A DNA stretch of 11,121 nt from an uncultured Verrucomicrobia subdivision 3 bacterium (GCA_903921455.1 CAIXPZ010000137.1:1-11121), one strand, 5' to 3'. Positions 1 to 7,159 are shown, counted from the first letter of the stretch. Numbers and translations: made by a program. Notes: generated by a model not told the origin, from the letters alone.

Positions 1-165
1 GGAGAGATGTATTTTTCATCCCCCACAGCACGCAAGCCCGTTGCCCGGCTGTCAATAATGTTGAGTTGAACGCCGCCTCCAGCACGCTCAGTAGTGGCAA
101 TTAGCTGTCCACTCCACATTACCGAACGCTCAACATAAATGCTACCGACCGAAGACTGAATGCTC

Positions 166-198
166 ACGGCACACGGATCACAATCGTGTGCCGTTTTT
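166..198 (+). terminator. Terminator-like hairpin with T run
   Basis: A perfect 10-bp inverted repeat (acggcacacg at 166-175, cgtgtgccgt at 185-194) encloses a 9-base loop and runs straight into five T on the plus strand. This is the form of an intrinsic terminator for plus-strand transcription entering from the left. It fits a plus-strand gene ending at or before 104. There is no T run on the other side, so it would not terminate minus-strand transcription. Confidence 0.5.
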
Positions 199-718
199 CT
201 ACCCATGTGCTCATTCTGGCTGGCTTTTGCGAGGCGGGTCCTACGTGGGACTGGGCGGCATCTGCCACCGGCATTTATTGGGAATGTCGGGCGGGTGCTG
301 AAATCGTTTAGATCCAGTGGTGTCTTTTGTTTAGCTATCAGGTGATTAAAGTCGGACTCCCTGCACCCAACCCTACGTGTTATTCCTATTGCCAAATTTG
401 ACCTCCTTGATTGTTTTTGATGCCCACATCGCATTCGGTCACAACATCGCCATCGCCCGCCGAATTTGAATTCGCTCCACTCGTGAAAGAACAGAGACAA
501 ATGGATTTAGTCATGTTGGTCCGATGGGCCCGTCAATGCGTGAACGAACACCACACCATGCCGCCGGTCGCAGTGGTGATGCCGCCGGGAAGCGCGCAGA
601 CCTCCGCTCATTGCCAGACATAGGTATTGGGCGCCGGTAATCGCGTCAGTAGCATGTAAAGGGTTCAATGATAGGTTGCAAGTGGCAGCATTTAAATGTC
701 TGCGTAAACCTTGTCGTC

Positions 719-736
719 ACTATCCGAACGGAGGGG
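719..736 (-). promoter_or_regulatory. Shared 18-bp operator-like element, copy 1 (inverted)
   Basis: The plus strand reads actatccgaacggagggg. Its reverse complement matches the two downstream copies at 17 of 18 positions. The core CCG-AA-CGG is a dyad with a two-base centre. It ends 99 bases before the kinase start codon. A possible -10 hexamer, taaact, lies at 758-763, about the same distance downstream as the -10 candidates after copies 2 and 3. I infer a binding site for the NarL/FixJ regulator encoded at 2923-3552, which would make the two-component genes autoregulated. Confidence 0.55.
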
Positions 737-750
737 TGAATTATAATTCA
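737..750. repeat. 14-bp perfect palindrome next to operator copy 1
   Basis: tgaattataattca is a perfect palindrome directly adjoining the 18-bp element. It contains tataat at 742-747, an ideal -10 hexamer, but no convincing -35 lies 16-18 bases upstream. It could be a second regulator site, part of the promoter, or chance in an AT-rich stretch. Confidence 0.35.
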
Positions 751-835
751 AAACGATTAAACTCATCATTGCGAAAAGCGTTTTGTTCTGTCCCACCTGT
801 GCCGGCAACACTACGCTTTCGTTCAAGCGATTTCC

Positions 836-2926
836 ATGAAGCGTTATCCGCTACTTTTTTTCGCCGTGATTCTGCTGGGCGCGCTGCTGGCGCGCGGGGC
901 GGATGCGCCGGCGTTGCCGACGTTGACCACGGTGCGGCAGGTGCGCGAATTGAGCCAGGACGAGGCCGCGCGCGGCTATCCGGTTCGATTGCGCGGCGCG
1001 CTCACGTTTCATGATTGGGAAATCAGCTTTTTGCAGGATGCCACCGGCGGTCTTTACGTCAGAAATGCCGATCCTGATGTGCGCGCGGGCACGGAAGTCG
1101 AGGTGGAAGGATTTACCGCGCGGGGGCGAACTCTACCGATTGTGACCGGGCCAGGCATTGATGGAGGACGGGCGAAGCTCCGCACCCTCGGTCCGGCGGA
1201 ATGGCCGCAACCGATGAAGGCAGCAGCCGCGTCGCTGGATGAGGAGGTTTATGATTCGCAGTGGGTCAGTGTCAGCGGCAAAGTGACATCGGTGACCCGG
1301 TCGCATGACGGCGTGATGTTGGATCTGCTTTCGGAGGGCGTGCTGGTGCATGCGGCCATTCCGCGGCTGCCGCAAAACTGGGTGCTGCCGGGATATTTGC
1401 GCGGACTGCAAATCACCGTGCGCGGCGTGGTTTCGCGCAAGCCGGCGCAATCAAATGGCGTGGCGGAAGCGGCCCGAACGGTGCTTTGTGTGCCGGCTTT
1501 GGACTTGGTTGAAATTGCGCCGCAGAGTGTGAACGATTTGTTCAAGCGGCCGCAGGTGAGATACATAGACTTATACAAATTCAGCACTTGGGAAAAACCG
1601 CTGGTGAGACTTTACGGCCAGGTGCGGTATGCCCGCCCCGGACTGGGATTCTTTGTCCTTACAACGGGGGAATCGGGAGGCATTGTCTGGGTGCAAACCA
1701 GCGCCCCGGGAAAATTGTCGCCGGGGGATTCGGTGGATATGGTCGGCACACTGGATGTCTTTGATGGCCGTCCTTTGCTCTCGGATGCTTATTTCCGTGT
1801 TGAAAAGTCGGGCACGCCTTCGGTGCATGAACCGCGCAAGGCCAATGAGGTGAAAGCAAATCCGGTGGCCAACCATGGCGCGCCGATTGTTGTCGAAGGC
1901 CGACTCGTTGAGCAGCAGAAAAGCGTGTCCGAGGATTTGCTGGTGCTGGAGGATCAGGGTGTCGTTTTTCTTGCGCGGTTGCAACATGACGGAAGCTATC
2001 AACTGCCCGTGCTTGAGCGCGGCATGAGGTTAAAGGTGGCGGGCATGTGCGTGGCCAAACGGATGCCGCTTCCGGAAAACCTGCCGGCAACCTTTGCCTT
2101 TCAACTCTGGCTGTCGTCGCCTGCCGACGTGGAAATCCTCCAGCGTCCCTCGTGGTGGACTGTGACGCGAATTTCCATTTTGTGCGCCGTGATTTTGCTT
2201 TTGGGTTTGCTTGCCGCCGGCTGGGCAGCGCTGCTGCGTCGGCAAGTCGCACGCCAATCCGCTGTCATCGGCAGCCAGATGGAAAAGCAGGCCATCTCGC
2301 AGGAACGCGCCCGCATCGCGCGCGAGCTGCATGATTCGCTAGGACAAGAACTGGTCGGCATAGCGCTGCAATTGGATTCGGCGGCGCTGCGGTTGCATGA
2401 AACGCCGGAACACGCTGAGCGGGCATTGAACATGGCGCGGACCATGATTCGCCACAGTCAGGCCGAGACGAAGCGCTCGGTGGCGGATTTGCGCGCGGGC
2501 GAATTGGACATCGCTGATCTTCCCACCGCGCTGAATGAGCTGGTGCAACCGCTGGTGGCGACCGCCGGTTCGACGCAGTTGCATCTGAAGGTGGAAGGAA
2601 CGCCCCGGCGTTTGCAGGGGGTCGTGGAACATCACTTGTTGCGCATCGGCCAGGAGGCGGTGGCCAATGCCGTGCGCCATGGACATGCAGGAAAAATTGA
2701 CGTGCGGATTAGCTACCGCGAAAACGAGGTCGTCGTCGAGGTCAAGGACAACGGCGGCGGATTTGACACCACCGAGGCGATGGCGGTGGCCTCAAGTCAC
2801 TTTGGTCTGCTTGGCTTGCGCGAGCGCGCGAACAAGCTTCAGGGCCGTTTGAAAATTGACAGCAAGGTGGGAGCGGGCACGGTCGTTTCCGTGACTGTTC
2901 CCCTGAACACCCATTCCACGACATGA
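836..2926 (+). CDS. Membrane sensor histidine kinase, NarX/DesK type (HisKA_3)
   Basis: A 696-residue sensor kinase expected to autophosphorylate on histidine and pass the phosphate to the regulator it overlaps. Residues 1-22 are a signal peptide. Residues 49-435 appear to be four OB-like beta units (about 49-115, 143-225, 256-323, 349-435), each opening with a V-x-L/V-x-G-type strand and closing with a G-x-x-V-x-G-type strand. A single membrane helix spans about 443-466. The cytoplasmic part has an H box, ELHDSLGQEL, with H499 as phospho-acceptor. D500 and Q504 match the HDxxxQ phosphatase motif of this family. The ATPase domain has E607/N611 (N box), DNGGG at 638-642 and GLLGLRER at 657-664. 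All catalytic motifs look intact. ATG 836 gives a clean signal peptide, although no strong ribosome binding site precedes it. The ligand is unknown; the neighbouring glycosidases suggest a carbohydrate. The OB assignment rests on pattern only. Confidence 0.93.
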   Translation: MKRYPLLFFAVILLGALLARGADAPALPTLTTVRQVRELSQDEAARGYPVRLRGALTFHDWEISFLQDATGGLYVRNADPDVRAGTEVEVEGFTARGRTLPIVTGPGIDGGRAKLRTLGPAEWPQPMKAAAASLDEEVYDSQWVSVSGKVTSVTRSHDGVMLDLLSEGVLVHAAIPRLPQNWVLPGYLRGLQITVRGVVSRKPAQSNGVAEAARTVLCVPALDLVEIAPQSVNDLFKRPQVRYIDLYKFSTWEKPLVRLYGQVRYARPGLGFFVLTTGESGGIVWVQTSAPGKLSPGDSVDMVGTLDVFDGRPLLSDAYFRVEKSGTPSVHEPRKANEVKANPVANHGAPIVVEGRLVEQQKSVSEDLLVLEDQGVVFLARLQHDGSYQLPVLERGMRLKVAGMCVAKRMPLPENLPATFAFQLWLSSPADVEILQRPSWWTVTRISILCAVILLLGLLAAGWAALLRRQVARQSAVIGSQMEKQAISQERARIARELHDSLGQELVGIALQLDSAALRLHETPEHAERALNMARTMIRHSQAETKRSVADLRAGELDIADLPTALNELVQPLVATAGSTQLHLKVEGTPRRLQGVVEHHLLRIGQEAVANAVRHGHAGKIDVRISYRENEVVVEVKDNGGGFDTTEAMAVASSHFGLLGLRERANKLQGRLKIDSKVGAGTVVSVTVPLNTHSTT

Positions 2927-3552
2927 AAAACCCCGGCATTCGTTTGTTGGTCGTGGACGATCACTTTTTCGTCCGCATGGGTTTGACCGGTTCGCTCAAT
3001 GCCGAGCCGGACATCCGCGTGGTGGCGGAGGCGGACAACGGAACGCAGGCGCTGAAAATGTTTCGCGAGCACAAGCCCGACGTGGTCATCTTGGATGGCC
3101 GGTTGCCCGGCATGAGCGGCGTGGAAACGCTGACCGCGCTGCGCCGCGAATTTCCGAACGCCCGCGTCCTGATGCTCTCGGTTGATGAAGGCGAGGAGGA
3201 TGTTTACCGCGCCATGCAGGCGGGCGCGGCGGGCTATCTCCCCAAGTCTTCGCAGTTGCAGGAATTGCTGCGCGCCATCCGCGCCATTCACGCTGGTCAA
3301 AATTATCTTCCGCCGGCACTCGCCGCTCGCCTGAAGGAGCGCGGTTCGGGCGCAACGTTGACCGAGCGCGAACGCGAGGTGCTGGAACTGGTCAGCAAGG
3401 GCTTGAGCAACCGGGAGGTTGGCAAAACGATTGGCTGTTCCGAAACCACCGCGAAGTGGCATCTGAAAAACATCATGCAAAAGCTGGAAGTCACCGACCG
3501 CACGGAAGCCACGCGCGTGGCGGTCGAGCGCGGGATTCTTCACGTCGAATAG
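2923..3552 (+). CDS. NarL/FixJ-type response regulator (receiver + LuxR HTH)
   Basis: A 209-residue transcription regulator and probable partner of the kinase, whose stop it overlaps (ATGA), implying translational coupling. The receiver domain covers about residues 5-122: acidic pair D12/D13, phospho-acceptor D58 in VVILDGRLPG, S86 and K108 complete the active site. A linker leads to a LuxR/GerE helix-turn-helix at about 145-204, starting LTEREREVLELVSKGLSNRE, with the recognition helix in SETTAKWHLKNIMQKL. Length and architecture are normal for the family. It is the only DNA-binding protein encoded in the window, so it is the natural candidate to bind the repeated 18-bp element. Receiver residues 6-40 are identical to residues 9-43 of the next gene product, so the two arose by duplication. 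Confidence 0.95.
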   Translation: MKNPGIRLLVVDDHFFVRMGLTGSLNAEPDIRVVAEADNGTQALKMFREHKPDVVILDGRLPGMSGVETLTALRREFPNARVLMLSVDEGEEDVYRAMQAGAAGYLPKSSQLQELLRAIRAIHAGQNYLPPALAARLKERGSGATLTEREREVLELVSKGLSNREVGKTIGCSETTAKWHLKNIMQKLEVTDRTEATRVAVERGILHVE

Positions 3553-3566
3553 GACAACGCCTGTTC

Positions 3567-3584
3567 CCCCTCCGTTCGGGTAGT
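3567..3584 (+). promoter_or_regulatory. Shared 18-bp operator-like element, copy 2
   Basis: cccctccgttcgggtagt, identical to copy 3. It starts 14 bases after the stop of the full-length regulator and ends 67 bases before the receiver-only gene. A possible -10, taaatt at 3607-3612, follows with 22 bases between; a weak -35-like ttaccg abuts the element at 3584-3589. A small imperfect hairpin, cgtg-ctgg-cacg, sits between them at 3590-3601. Its role as an activator site for the receiver-only gene is inferred from its position and conservation. Confidence 0.55.
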
Positions 3585-3651
3585 TACCGCGTGCTGGCAC
3601 GGCGGGTAAATTGTTCTAGATGAATGGTCAATCCGAACAAGGCGCGCCGGT

Positions 3652-4098
3652 ATGAGCGCCAGCCGCGCTTCCATAATCCGCCTGCTGGTGGTGGATGATC
3701 ATTTTTTCGTCCGCATGGGATTGACTGGCTCGCTCAATGCCGAGCCGGATATTCGCGTGGTGGCGGAAGCGGACAATGGCGCAAAAGCCCTCAAGCTGTA
3801 TCGCCAGCATCGTCCCGATGTCGTGCTGTTGGATGGATTGCTGCCCGGCTTGAGCGGAGAGAAAACATTAGACGCCTTGGTTCGCGAGTTCCCCGACGCG
3901 CGGGTCTTGATGCTTTCGAATGATGATTGGGAGGAAGACGGTTTCCGGGCGATGCGCGCTGGCGCGGCGGGTCATCTGCCCAAGACAACGCAGTTGCCGG
4001 AATTGCTCCGGGCCATTCGCGCGGTTCACGCCGGCGAGCGGTATCACCCTTCGTTAATTGTCCCACCCAGTCAGAGCGAGGTTTCACTTCAGCCCTAA
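3652..4098 (+). CDS. Receiver-only response regulator, no output domain
   Basis: A 148-residue stand-alone CheY-like receiver. D15/D16, phospho-acceptor D61 (VVLLDGLLPG), S89 and K111 are all present, so it should accept phosphate. Residues 9-43 match the preceding regulator exactly. Similarity continues to about residue 131, then the LuxR helix-turn-helix is replaced by a short tail (HPSLIVPPSQSEVSLQP). The 86 bases after the stop encode no HTH remnant in any frame, so this is a clean loss, not a recent frameshift. It begins 99 bases after the first regulator and has its own copy of the 18-bp element, so it may be transcribed separately. Likely roles are phosphate sink, competitor for the kinase, or partner by receiver dimerisation; the sequence does not choose between them. 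ATG 3652 has only a weak aagg upstream. Confidence 0.88.
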   Translation: MSASRASIIRLLVVDDHFFVRMGLTGSLNAEPDIRVVAEADNGAKALKLYRQHRPDVVLLDGLLPGLSGEKTLDALVREFPDARVLMLSNDDWEEDGFRAMRAGAAGHLPKTTQLPELLRAIRAVHAGERYHPSLIVPPSQSEVSLQP

Positions 4099-4132
4099 AC
4101 CCACGGCTGCGCGAACGTTGCTTAAAATCATT

Positions 4133-4150
4133 CCCCTCCGTTCGGGTAGT
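4133..4150 (+). promoter_or_regulatory. Shared 18-bp operator-like element, copy 3
   Basis: cccctccgttcgggtagt, identical to copy 2 although the surrounding DNA differs. It lies between the receiver-only gene and the glycosidase operon, ending 40 bases before ATG 4191. A hexamer taggct at 4173-4178 is at exactly the spacing of the taaatt after copy 2. No further copy occurs in the operon's short gaps, which fits one promoter serving all the enzyme genes. I infer regulator-dependent expression of the operon. Confidence 0.6.
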
Positions 4151-4190
4151 ATTTTTCTTGGCGAGGATTCGGTAGGCTTATCCCGTGCAA

Positions 4191-5657
4191 ATGTGTCAAT
4201 CTAATCCCGTATCCACGAATTCCCGTGTATTAGATCGGCACGTTTCCACCTGTTTGTCATTCGTTACCTTTGCGATTTTGACGGCACTATTCTTGGCGGC
4301 AAACAACGTGGGCGCTGCTGAAAACAGCGAAAAATCTGCGGTAAATTTCAATTCGCTTGCGCCGACGCCGCCGATGGGCTGGAACAGTTGGGATTGCCTC
4401 GGACTTGATGCCAACGAGGCGCAGGTGAAAGCCGTGGCCGATTACATGGCGGCGCATCTGAAAAAATACGGCTGGCAGTATGTGGTGATTGATGCGGGCT
4501 GGTTTCATCCCAAGCAACTGACCACCGGAAAATCGCACACCGTTGATCCGCCGCAGAATCTGGACGGATTTGGTCGCCTGATTCCCGACACTGGAAAATA
4601 TCCCTCATCCGCCAATGGCGTGGGCTTCAAGGCGTTGGCAGACTATGTGCATTGCAAGGGATTGAAGTTCGGCATCCACATCATGCGCGGCATACCATGG
4701 AATGCCGTCGCCAACAAAACGCCCATCAAAGGCACAAGTTATTTTGCTCCAGACGTGGCCAATCTCAAGGATGTCTGCAACTGGTCGCCCATCATGAAGG
4801 GAGTGGACATGAGCAAGCCCGGTGCGCAGGCGTATTACGATTCCGTGTTTGATCTTTACGCGGAGTGGGGCGTTGATTTTGTGAAGGTGGACGACATGCC
4901 GCTGCCGGCGCACGCGGCGGAAATTGAGGCCGTCCATCAGGCCATTCTCAATTCCAAAACGCCGATCGTGTTCAGCCTCTCTTCCAACGTGACGCCGCTG
5001 AACCAGAAAAATTATCTAGCCCAAGCCGCCCACATGTGGCGCATCTCAAACGATTTTTGGGACGATTGGAAATGGCTCAAGCAGCAGTTTGACATTTGTC
5101 GCCAATGGGATTCTCCGCGCCCGCCCGGTCGCTGGCCGGACGCCGACATGCTTCCCATCGGTAAGCTGCGCAAGACCGGCGGCGATGCGTGGATTGCTTC
5201 ACAACTTGGCAGCACGATAGACAAAGTCACCGATGAGTATTCCCGCTTCACCGACCCCGAAAAATACACGCTGATGACGCTGTGGTGCATTTTCAATTCG
5301 CCGTTGATGCTCGGCGGTTATCTGCCGGAAAACGACGCCATCACCGTCAAGCTCATCACCAACGATGAGGTCATTGCGGTGGATCAAAAAAGCGTGAACA
5401 ACCACGAAGTCCGTAACCGCGACGGTATTGTCATCTGGACGGCCGACCAGCCGGGAACGCAGGCGAAGTATGTGGCGATTTTCAACCTCAACGATGTGCG
5501 TTCGGAAAACGTGAGTCTTCCGTGGAAAGAAATCGGCTTGTCGGGAAAATTAAAAGTTCGCGACTTGTGGCCGAAGAAGAATTTAGGGAAATTTGACAAA
5601 ACATTCACCGCCAAAATTGAACCTCACGGCTGTGTCCTGGTGAAAATCGGCGGATGA
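4191..5657 (+). CDS. GH27 alpha-galactosidase-like glycoside hydrolase, secreted
   Basis: A 488-residue clan GH-D retaining glycosidase, expected to release terminal alpha-galactose; some GH27 members instead act on alpha-GalNAc, beta-L-arabinopyranose or isomaltose units. The family signature TPPMGWNSWD lies at 59-68 at the start of the barrel. The nucleophile is D234 in FVKVDD, where many GH27 enzymes have KYDNC. The acid/base is D288 in WRISND, aligned with the human enzyme's WRNFAD. WPDADMLPIG (315-324) and FNSPLMLGG are also GH27-like. A beta-sandwich C-terminal domain follows from about residue 395. The signal peptide core is about 21-42, with cleavage probably near VGAA. I chose ATG 4191; GTG 4185 is in frame and would add two residues. 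It is the first gene of the operon. Fold and family are secure; the exact substrate is not. Confidence 0.9.
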   Translation: MCQSNPVSTNSRVLDRHVSTCLSFVTFAILTALFLAANNVGAAENSEKSAVNFNSLAPTPPMGWNSWDCLGLDANEAQVKAVADYMAAHLKKYGWQYVVIDAGWFHPKQLTTGKSHTVDPPQNLDGFGRLIPDTGKYPSSANGVGFKALADYVHCKGLKFGIHIMRGIPWNAVANKTPIKGTSYFAPDVANLKDVCNWSPIMKGVDMSKPGAQAYYDSVFDLYAEWGVDFVKVDDMPLPAHAAEIEAVHQAILNSKTPIVFSLSSNVTPLNQKNYLAQAAHMWRISNDFWDDWKWLKQQFDICRQWDSPRPPGRWPDADMLPIGKLRKTGGDAWIASQLGSTIDKVTDEYSRFTDPEKYTLMTLWCIFNSPLMLGGYLPENDAITVKLITNDEVIAVDQKSVNNHEVRNRDGIVIWTADQPGTQAKYVAIFNLNDVRSENVSLPWKEIGLSGKLKVRDLWPKKNLGKFDKTFTAKIEPHGCVLVKIGG

Positions 5658-7159
5658 GGAATGAACAGTTTATGACTTTGATCAAAGGCAAGACGAGAAG
5701 TAGCGCGGAGCGCCCGCAACCGGCGAGACGCTGGTTGGGCGTGGTCTTGGTATGCCTCGCCTGTTTCTGCGAAAATGTTTTCGCTGACGATTCGCGGGTC
5801 GTTGTAAAACCGCCGGTGACCAGTGAACTCCTCGCCAATCCCGGCATGGGCTGGGAGACGTTTCATCGCACCAGCAAGGCGGACAAAAACCTGCCGGCGT
5901 GGATTCCCTCGACGGTCTGTTATTACCGGTGGAGCTGGAGCGACCTCGAACCGCAGCCCGGAAAACTCAACACGGAGTTCGTGGACAAGGCTTTGAAGGA
6001 AGCACACGCTGCGGGACAGAAAGTGGCGTTCCGGCTCAAGGGCTTTTCCCCCAATATCGGTCGCTCCTACAACCCGACCTGGCTCAAGCAAGCCGGTGGC
6101 CGCGAACTCATGGTGGATTACAACGGTGGCGCGGCAGTGCTCCCCATTCCCGATTACGACGACCCCGTCACGCTCAATTTTCAACTCGATTTAATCAAGC
6201 AACTCGGCGAGCGCTACGACGGCCATCCCGACTTGGATCACGTTGATCTCGGCTCGGTCGGCTGGTGGGGCGAGTGGCACATGACGCGTTCCAAGCTCGG
6301 CAAGATGCCAGCTCCGGAAAATTGTCAGAAGGTGATCAACGCCTATCTGGCCGCCTTCAAGAAAACGCCGCTCTTGATGCTCGTTGGCGCGAAAGAATTC
6401 ACCACCTACGCCACGCAGCATGGCGCGGGGTGGCGGGCGGATTCGTTGGGCGATTTGGGGACTTTCGATCCCAAGTGGAATCACATGCGCAACGCCTATC
6501 CGGTTTTGATTCCCGAAGCGAAAGTGCAAGACGTATGGAAGACTGCGCCGATTGCCTTCGAGCCGCCGGCGGAAGTTTCCGAATTTGTGGAAAAGAAATG
6601 GCCGCTGCGCTGGATTTTTAACTATGGCCTCGCGCTGCACGGCAGTTATCTCAATGGCAAATCCGGGAAACTGCCCGCTGACAAAAACTTTCAGGAAGAG
6701 CTGACGCGTTTCCTGCGGCGGCTCGGTTACCGGCTTGTGCTAAATGAACTGACGCATCCGGCGCAAGCCAAGGCCGGAAGCAATTTCAACATTTCAACCA
6801 AGTGGCAAAACGTCGGTTCAGCGCCATGCTATCAGCCGTATCGCGTCGCATATCGGCTGACGAACACGAGCGGCTATCGCCGAGTGATTGTCAGTTCCAC
6901 AACCGTGAACCGCTGGCTGCCCGGTTCAATTGAATTGTTCACCCCGGAATTTTTCAAAATGCCGAAAGACCTGCCGCCCGGGTCGGTCAACGAAATCACC
7001 GACAGCATCAGCCTGCCCGCCGATTTGCCGCCGGGGGACTACACGTTTTCATTTGCTGTGGTCGGTGCGACCACCGAAGAACCAGTGATCAAACTTGGGA
7101 TTGCTGGCCGGAATCGGGATGGTTGGTATCCCTTGAGCAAGGTGACGGTTGTTTCCTAA
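5654..7159 (+). CDS. Secreted DUF4832-domain protein, barrel-type putative glycosidase (paralog 1)
   Basis: A 501-residue exported protein with a signal peptide at about 26-44 (cleavage near VFA). The mature protein opens with ELLANPGMGW, typical of DUF4832 family members. Residues 50-360 look like an (alpha/beta) barrel; about 365-501 is a beta-rich DUF4832 region ending in DGWYPLSKV. GSVGWWGEWH places E207 where a clan GH-A acid/base would sit. E303 in APIAFEPP, 96 residues later, is at a plausible distance for a nucleophile. Both are kept in the paralog at 9323-10819. This catalytic pair is my hypothesis; I know of no assigned activity. ATG 5654 overlaps the GH27 stop as ATGA. ATG 5672, preceded by gagga, is an alternative that keeps the signal peptide. 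It may act beside the GH27 enzyme on the same glycan. Confidence 0.82.
   Translation: MRNEQFMTLIKGKTRSSAERPQPARRWLGVVLVCLACFCENVFADDSRVVVKPPVTSELLANPGMGWETFHRTSKADKNLPAWIPSTVCYYRWSWSDLEPQPGKLNTEFVDKALKEAHAAGQKVAFRLKGFSPNIGRSYNPTWLKQAGGRELMVDYNGGAAVLPIPDYDDPVTLNFQLDLIKQLGERYDGHPDLDHVDLGSVGWWGEWHMTRSKLGKMPAPENCQKVINAYLAAFKKTPLLMLVGAKEFTTYATQHGAGWRADSLGDLGTFDPKWNHMRNAYPVLIPEAKVQDVWKTAPIAFEPPAEVSEFVEKKWPLRWIFNYGLALHGSYLNGKSGKLPADKNFQEELTRFLRRLGYRLVLNELTHPAQAKAGSNFNISTKWQNVGSAPCYQPYRVAYRLTNTSGYRRVIVSSTTVNRWLPGSIELFTPEFFKMPKDLPPGSVNEITDSISLPADLPPGDYTFSFAVVGATTEEPVIKLGIAGRNRDGWYPLSKVTVVS

Larger units (their letters stand above)
1..835. other. Left region with no confident gene
   Basis: No reading frame here resembles a protein family I recognise. 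What can be seen: a hairpin followed by a T run at 166-198 (listed separately); a plus-strand frame open from the left edge to a stop at 102-104, which could be the 3' end of a gene cut by the window; a minus-strand frame open from 506 to the left edge (see findings); and a plus-strand frame at 420-623 (68 codons from ATG) with fairly coding-like composition but no ribosome binding site and no recognisable domain. The last 115 bases hold the kinase control region. Any gene here is speculative. Confidence 0.5.

Noticed and set aside
118..130. ttaccgaacgc as a fourth copy of the element
   Set aside because: It matches only a short piece, lacks one C and the whole ggagggg half, and has no gene at a fitting distance.
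160..345. Plus-strand frame of 61 codons as a gene
   Set aside because: It overlaps the hairpin, has no ribosome binding site, and its composition is not protein-like.
420..623. Plus-strand frame of 68 codons from ATG 420 as a small gene
   Set aside because: Codon use is somewhat coding-like, but there is no ribosome binding site, no recognisable domain and no partner gene, so I left it as a note in the region entry.
676..1014. Plus-strand frame overlapping the kinase start
   Set aside because: It runs out of frame through the kinase signal peptide and first OB-like unit and covers the putative operator; the kinase frame is far better supported.
3590..3601. cgtg-ctgg-cacg hairpin as the terminator of the first regulator
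   Set aside because: The stem is short, no T run follows, and it sits between the operator and the -10 candidate of the next gene.
3567..4150. The 18-bp repeats as intrinsic terminators (copy 3 is followed by attttt)
   Set aside because: The dyad CCG-TT-CGG leaves a two-base loop and cannot make a stable stem. Copies 1 and 2 have no T run after them, and copy 1 lies upstream of the first gene.
4099..4184. A decayed HTH domain after the receiver-only gene
   Set aside because: No frame in this stretch shows the LTEREREVL or NREVG-type sequence, so there is no frameshifted remnant.
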